Source: Phoronis australis (lineage: Eukaryota; Phoronida; Phoronidae). From it: 64,000 nucleotides of DNA. Position 1 is the first letter of the stretch. Each line of letters opens with the position of its first letter. Below the pieces are notes generated by a model. That model was not told the origin of the DNA. It searched no databases and was given only the letters and a program-made list of their open reading frames with translations. Location of the stretch: the NCBI GenBank assembly GCA_002633005.1, contig NMRA01000304.1, forward strand, positions 305,163 to 369,162, given 5' to 3'. Position numbers and translations under genes: made by a program. Below, in pieces: positions 57,690 to 64,000 of the stretch.

Positions 57690-58724
57690 AATGTCTCTGA
57701 GTTCCTTGTCAGTTATCTATGATGGCGCTTGTAGGTGCCTTATTTCATGATATCGCACTGCCGTTACTGAATGAAAACTATTCAGGCAGGCATTTTCAAA
57801 AAGACCATTAAATAGACAAGACTACTGACCTGGAAACCATGTTACATCAAATGTTCACTTACGATAGTCAAATATATAGCCACATTTACACTTGGGACAT
57901 AGCAGTGGTGACCAGATAAGATTTACATTCAACATCTCAAAAGTAGCAATACATTTTTATTAAATTAGTTGCTGCAAAACTATCATGTAGACACCGGCGA
58001 TTATCATCAGAGTAGCGACATGATCAACAGCTTTGTAACCTTGCCCAAGCCGCTGTACTGAATTCAATGGGCTTTTGTGTTTGCATTAGCTAACTGCAAC
58101 CATCAGAAGATGGTGGTGTGACATCGTCCAACGGTCAATTTTGAGCTCTTCATGGTCCGTCGTGTAGTCTAGGTGGATTCTAACAAGGAAAGAAGTGATA
58201 AAACAATGAAAACTGGGAAAATGTTAACTGAAAAGGCTAGATCTGCCGTCCTTGCAGATTGGCAGATGTGCGCCTGTGACAGTACAATAATTTGAATCGT
58301 TCAAACATAAGATGATACCAACTGGGGTAAAAGGAGAAACAGATAAATGTCTAGGGGGTTGGGCCACTGGCTGACAGGTGTCTGAATGATGGCTGGGTTT
58401 ATTAATATATACAAGTCCTCGGTTCCGAATTTATGCTCACCCTACGCATTAGCATATGTTTCAGTTGAAGAATTTTGCTTCTTATTAGAAGCTCTGTGTC
58501 AAGTAGTATTTAGTTTTGTTGTTTGTTCATTGTATATTCCTTGTCACAGATTTTATATGCCCTGACAACTGCTGCACAATACTCAGTGGTCGTTTTGGCG
58601 CAAAATACTCTCACTGGTACAACTTTGCTAGCTTAAATGGTTGCTGCACCTTGTTTTGATGATTTCAACCAATCCTAGTTCTGTCATCTGCTAATACATC
58701 ATTGGCATCCCACTTGAGTGACTA
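57690..58724. other. Intergenic DNA, nothing recognised
   Basis: No coding similarity or repeat structure was seen on either strand. Confidence 0.4.
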
Positions 58725-59126
58725 GGGCCTGGTCTCTAATCTTTGTTCTCGAAACGAACTCGAAACTATTTTTGGCAATTTCTCTGCTCATTTTGTGCGA
58801 ACTTAAGATAATTGGTTATCGGACTATGCTCGAATACATTATAGTTTATGCATAGGAGTTTCTAGTTCAAGTTTGCCCTTGATGACCCTTATATTCATGC
58901 TACAAACTCGAGTAAAAACTCGAAATTTCTAGTTCAAACTCGAACTTATTGCTTTAATATTGGGTTTACAAACTGTGAGCTAAGGACAATAAATTATCTA
59001 CGTAAGTTATGTGTACTCGAGCATAGAATAATAGACCCTTATCTTGAGTTCGCCCAAAAGTAGAGTAGAAAATGCCAAACCTAATTTCAAGTTCCATTTC
59101 GAGTAAAAAGATTGGAGACCGGGCCC
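58725..59126. mobile_element. 402-bp MITE with ~40-bp terminal inverted repeats
   Basis: The left end is GGGCCTGGTCTCTAATCTTT, followed by gttctcgaaacgaactc. The right end, reverse-complemented, is GGGCCCGGTCTCCAATCTTT, followed by ttactcgaaatggaact. The interior repeats ctcgaa/ttcgag motifs. No ORF. Target duplication is not clear (actA outside left, AGag outside right). Confidence 0.85.
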
Positions 59127-59405
59127 AGAGCATGCGCCCTGTGTCACTCGTTGAACATCATGTTTCTTCATCGGTGGTGTTCCACTACAGATGCCATATA
59201 ACTCGCATAATGCTAAGTCACGCTATGCCCATTTAGCAGCCTGTGGGAGGCGTTTTCAAATCTATGAGGGAATGTCAAAGGTTCCTGGGCACTATTTTAT
59301 TGCTAAGAACTATGTGGCACAGTTATGCCAAAACTAGGTTTGGTATCCTTTTAAGTGTGACACTGGCGTCTCATGAAAGATAAATTCTAAGAAAAGAGGG
59401 AGTCG

Positions 59406-60398
59406 TATATTACTCAGTTGGATTTTAAAAGATTTCCAAAAGTTGTGCCATCAGCGAGCCATAGTTGTGGATAACTTGTGTTTGGCCATTGAGCAGGTGT
59501 CTAATTAAAGTAACAGGTCTCATCACTGAGCCATATAGAAGGTAATTGAAGTCAATGAAGTTACACACCAATACTGAGTGTATCCTACAAGTTGTCACTT
59601 GTGAATGCTTAGCAAGATAGGAACAGTTGACTGTTTTTTCTACTTGTGATCAGATTTTTGTAGCATGCTTTTGTCTGGCAGTGAATGCAGCTGAGACATT
59701 TGTCTTAAAGTTTGTAAATCGTGCCAAAGGAGAGGAAATATTAAATGGTTAAAGAGAACCCTTTGGCGAGAGGAATTATGCTGTTGTATATTTCAGGCTT
59801 TTTTGCTATTAACACGAAAAATATAAATTTCATGTGAACTGTTGTTTGCACCTTGTACTAATAAACAGCCAAACATCTTGTATATAAAATCATTTTGTAC
59901 TTGAAAGTACCATGCACTGCCGAACTGTTGAAATCATTGTTCTGTTTTTGAATGTGGAGAGTTCACTTTCCTTATTACATATGATAAACCAGGTACCAAA
60001 TGGTGTTGATTGGTTGCTTCTATAGGAGAATTCAGAGCTGCTAATTTGATTTATTTCAGTTTATTATTGATGATTTTGGCTTGACCTAATTAGCGAAGCG
60101 TGGGTCTTTTATCAGGTTGTTTTCACTCACAAGACGGGATGCCCTCTACTTAGTATGATTGTGGTTTTAGCTCATATTTGTTATCATGAAGATCATTACG
60201 GTTCATGAATTCGTGTGTAACAATAAATCATTTTTATATTTGTTAAGTTTGTTCTTTGGTTTATGACATTATTAGGCATTCTGCTAATTTTTTATTTCAC
60301 TATGAATACAAAATGATTTTTGATTAGTTTTCGTGCCGAGAGTTATGTTTGCCATATTTCAAAAGAAGATTTGCAAAACTAATGTGGTAAAATTTCCC
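59406..60398. repeat. Second allelic duplication, copy A
   Basis: From tatattactcag to ggtaaaatttccc this matches 60740-61746 at roughly 95 percent by eye, with small indels. It ends exactly at the undetermined base at 60399. No gene is recognised in it. Confidence 0.85.
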
Positions 60399-60399
60399 N
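60399..60399. other. Undetermined base at a contig join
   Basis: A single n lies exactly at the end of copy A of the duplication, as at 19304. Confidence 0.9.
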
Positions 60400-60739
60400 T
60401 ACATTTTGAAGTTAATCGATGACCCGTTACAATAATTTGTTACTGGTATCATAATTCACATTGCTAAACCGCGGTCTCTGAGGCCGTCGTTGCACTCAAT
60501 GTTATCATCGATCTTAATCTAAAAGGTCGGGGATTCGCGTTTCCTATTAGCACAGGGCGGTAATCACCAATCGGCAAAAGTAGGGGATGGGCGGTTAACC
60601 GAGCAGTGGGCGGTTAATTGGAAATCTTCAAAAATAGCAGGGGGGCGGTTAACCGAGCAGTGGGCGGTTAAATCGAAATTCACCTAAAGTAGGGGGTGGG
60701 CGGTTAACTGAGCATGGGCGTTAACCCGAACGATTACGG
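60400..60739. mobile_element. Right part of a CCGTA-type TIR element
   Basis: The right end, reverse-complemented, reads CCGTAATCGTTCGGGTTAAC and abuts TA (60740). Inside are repeated gggcggttaaccgagcag units at about 60585, 60647 and 60695, like the gggcggtta end motif of the element at 51486-52896. The left end is missing because of the contig join. Confidence 0.65.
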
Positions 60740-61746
60740 TATATTGCTCATTTAGATTTTAAAAGATTTCCAAAAGTGTGTCACCAGCGAGCCACAGTTG
60801 TGGATAACTGGTGTTTGGCCATTGAGCAGGTGTCTAATTAAAGTAACAGGTCTCATCACTGAGCCATGTAGAAGGTAATTGAAGTCAATGTACACACCAC
60901 TCACTGAGTGTATCCTACACGTTGTCACTTGTGAATGCTGAGCAAGATAGGAACAGTTGGCTGTTTTTTCTATTTGTGATTAGATTTTTTGTAGCATGCT
61001 TTTGTCTGTCAGTGAATGCAGTTGAGACATTTGTCTTAAAGTTTGTAAATCCTGCCAAGGGAAAGGAAATATTAAATGGTTAAAGAGAACCCTTTGGCGA
61101 GTGGAATTATGCTGTTGTATGTTGCAGGCTTTTTTGCTATTAACACGAAAAATATAAATTTCATGTGAATTGTTGTTTGCATCTTGTACTAATAAACAGC
61201 CAAACATCTTGTATATTATCAAACATCTTGTATATAATATCATTTTGTACTTGAAAGTCCCATGTACTGCCGAACTGTTGAAATCATTGTTCTGTTTTTG
61301 AATGTGGAAAGTTCACTTTCCTTATTACATTAAACCAAGTACCAAGTGGTGTTGATTGGTTGCTTCTACAGGAAAATTCAGTGCTGCTAATTTGATTTAT
61401 TTCAGTTTATTGTTTGTGATTTTGGCTTGACCTAATTAGCAAAGTGTGGGTCTTTTATCAGGTTTTTCACTCACGAGACGACGGGATGCCCTCTACTTAG
61501 TATGATTGTGGTTTTAGCTCATAGTTGTTATCATGAAGATCATTACGGTTCATGAATTCTTGTGTAACAATAAATCAATTTTTATATTTGTTAAGTTTGT
61601 TCTTTGGTTTATGACATTATTAGTCATTCTGCTAATTTTTTATTTCACTATGAATACAAAATGATTTTTGATTAGTTTTCGTGCCGGGAGTTATGTTTGC
61701 CATATTTCAAAAGAAGATTTGCAAAACTAATGTGGTAAAATTTCCC
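60740..61746. repeat. Second allelic duplication, copy B
   Basis: This is the counterpart of 59406-60398. Differences include a small tandem duplication of catcttgtatat near 61205. It continues past 61746 into unique sequence, so it is the copy linked to the right flank. Confidence 0.85.
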
Positions 61747-63660
61747 GGTCATATAAGACACAAACAAGCATTAGCTATCTGCCTATATTAGTCGCGCAGT
61801 GTTATGTACCCGACATTAAGTGTATTTTAGTACTTTCTATGTGTCCACATATACATATGTGGGTACAATTGTCATCATCTCTGTCAGAGCGTATTGTGTC
61901 TTCTGCTGTTTCTCTAAAGTTCCTTAGAAGTTTTTCATGAAAGTTGGCAGGATCCGATTGGCTAAGATGGATGACGATGGTTTTCAAATAAATCGGACTG
62001 TTGAGTGTACCTCCTAGTGGCAATTTTATTTTTTCCGTTTACCTCGATCCGTGTCTTCACTGCATCTGGCTTTCACTGATAGGCTGAAGTCTTGTTCAAC
62101 TTTATTCATCTCAACCAAATGTAGCCAAGTCTGCTAAACACAACGTCCAATTAACGTATGTCTGTTGTAATGTTGCAGCCAGTGCTGCAAAGCTTTGACT
62201 TGTGGCGAACTCTAGAGTCACTTTCAGACTCTCACACACGTTGACTGGTTCAGTTAGTTCATAGCTGTCTCACTATAAACTCTTACTTCTAATCTTCCCA
62301 CTCTGTGACTCACTCTCACTAACCCAGTGTCTGATTTATCCACTGTGTGTTGCAATATTCTGGAATTTGTCATCAGTGTGTCCTCATTCTAGATTCGGAA
62401 TCTACCCAGTCATTTAAAATGCATGCCAGACTCTAGAATGTTCCAGACCATGGTTCTACACTGAGTCTCTAATATTGGGAAAGCTATTAGAATGTTCTGC
62501 AGGTTTTCTGTTATAATCAAATTACATCATTGTCCTGACATAACTAGGTCAGTCAATCAAGTGCTAACTGCTAGCATAATCAAATAGAACATCTTAAGAA
62601 ATCTCAAAGAGCTTAATTTAAACCAGTGTCAGTCTACTTTTGACAGTTTCTAAGGCGACCTCCTCACCTTTCCATTTTCAGACTCATCAGATGTATTCTG
62701 CGGCACCTGGTGGCCATTTTTATTATTTTTGAGACGTTTTTTTGGTGTCTGCCTCTTATCTGCCAACCGTTTAACTAATCATTACGAAAATTGGCTTAAT
62801 AGATGTGTTCTTTCCAACAGTGCTGGCGTTAATTTTTTGACAGGTCCAACAGTTGTGGCTTCCCCCCGGGCAATTTTGATTTTTGCATCCAAAGCTGAGC
62901 GTCATACACCCCTCATATGATTTTTGAGAAATAGACGGTCAAGTTATTCCTATGAACGTGACAATAGCTGATGACTTCTTTCACACGGGGTTGCCCACTG
63001 CTGTGCCCCATAGTGGTAATTTTATTTTTTACATTTGCCTCTATATCTTTGGAGTTTGTAGACATATTTTCATGAAATTTCGGTGATAAGTTTCTACTAT
63101 GAGTGACAGGCATGACGTATTTTGCGCTTCCCACTTGCCATTGTAGGAAGGCAATACCCCTAGAAGCATACCGTTTGTAGTGCAGTCGCATGTACATGTA
63201 CTTCAATACTTTGTGTTGCTCTTGTTTGTCAATCCTTCCTGATTCGACCCTTTATAGAGATTGTAGTACACAAATTATTTAAAAACAAGTTTTTCTGAGA
63301 TTGAAGTTCTGTTGTCCACCCACATAGTGCTGTCATGCCAAGAATTGTACGATGACACTGGGTTTACCTCAAAATCCAACTGCTGCCTGGTGATTTGGTT
63401 ATTGGCCCAACTGTATTGCACATCTAACAGAGGTATTGGGGAACATATTATTGCAACATTAAACACACATTTTAGGTTGTAAGTTACATTACTTGTCCAA
63501 TTTTCAAAATTTAAAAACCTAGTCACATGTGCTTTTCAGGAACTATTCAAATATGCTATTTACAAACTTTCTAAATGCTAATGTGTTTATGATGGGTCTC
63601 ATTATCTAGAAAACAAAAGCAGGAGCCTGAGGCGATTTAATTAACCACAACAGTATGGTG
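61747..63660. other. Intergenic DNA, nothing recognised
   Basis: No gene, RNA or element was recognised. Minus-strand ORFs of 73-97 codons here have no coding character that I can see. Confidence 0.4.
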
Positions 63661-63679
63661 TTTTTGATCTGAAATGGCA

Positions 63680-63755
63680 AAAGCTGTGGTGCGCAAACTG
63701 GTAGAGTTGCCCGGTCTTGACCGGTTAGGGAGTCAAAGTTGGACTCTTCATGATT
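63680..63755 (+). mobile_element. Degenerate tRNA-like sequence, probably a SINE head
   Basis: The phrase aactggtagagttgcccggt resembles box A and the anticodon arm of tRNA-derived SINE heads. It is followed by a decayed box B (aaagttggactc, normally gggttcgaatcc). It is too degraded for a functional tRNA. Confidence 0.4.
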
Positions 63756-64000
63756 ATTTTTCTTAGCCATTTCACTCTAGTATTCCTTTATATCTTTGAA
63801 TGGTAAACTACAGTAACTCCACTATTTCACACAAATGTAGTTGCCAAAATTGCCATTTACCCAGAGGCTGAGCTATAGTCTTGCTGCAAATAATGGGAAT
63901 TTATTAAATATGGTTTTGTGTCATCTAAACGGTAAAAATTAAGCTAACGATTTCCAAAAAAAATTTCTTTGTTTTTGTGAAAAGACATCACGAGTCACTT

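Noticed and set aside
61802-63526. Minus-strand ORFs of 73-97 codons near the right edge
   Set aside because: They have no domain, splice context or codon pattern suggesting real genes.
63690-63755. A functional tRNA gene
   Set aside because: Box B is decayed (aaagttggactc) and the arms do not form a full cloverleaf.

Overview
The window is nuclear DNA from an animal, most likely a marine invertebrate with a heterozygous, transposon-rich genome. It holds one long intron-containing gene with GT-AG splicing, plus fragments of many metazoan transposon types. I see no bacterial-style operons. The phylum cannot be fixed from the sequence. A hemichordate, cephalochordate, echinoderm or mollusc would all fit.

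Region 1 (1-23648, + strand) is the 3' part of MMS22L, the TONSL partner that helps load RAD51 at damaged replication forks. I traced 29 phase-compatible coding exons (about 1,096 codons) down to a TAA stop. Roughly the first 90-95 residues lie upstream of the window. Three exons (23-25) occur twice, on either side of a single undetermined base at 19304. This looks like two allelic copies joined end to end by the assembler rather than a real in-frame duplication. The introns carry a tandem repeat that duplicates a splice acceptor, a minisatellite, a tRNA-derived SINE and allele-specific MITE insertions.

Region 2 (23649-35400) is a graveyard of mobile elements, almost all on the minus strand. 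It holds a short TIR element with 6-bp target duplications, a Mutator-like transposase relic, and a LINE flanked by 14-bp target duplications whose second ORF is mostly deleted. Two tandem SWIM/YqaJ-nuclease relics follow. An LTR-derived 915-bp tandem repeat comes last.

Region 3 (35400-57700) is built around a ~1.05-kb repeat unit that carries an exon-like, Tudor-like coding segment. It occurs as scattered copies at 35.5-37.9 kb and 45.6 kb and as a six-copy array at 48.1-56.3 kb. Between and inside the copies lie a CACTA/EnSpm transposase relic, a relic with KRGxSWH and SDNxGCYH motifs, a LINE ORF1 relic, a 1.41-kb TIR element inserted at TA, a 15-base assembly gap and the 3' end of a Ty3/gypsy element with a short LTR.

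Region 4 (57700-64000) has no recognisable gene. It contains a 402-bp MITE, a second allelic duplication around an undetermined base (60399) with an apparent allele-specific insertion of a CCGTA-type element, and a degenerate tRNA-like sequence.

MMS22L is the only gene here that looks functional. The other coding remnants carry stops or frameshifts and belong to mobile elements.
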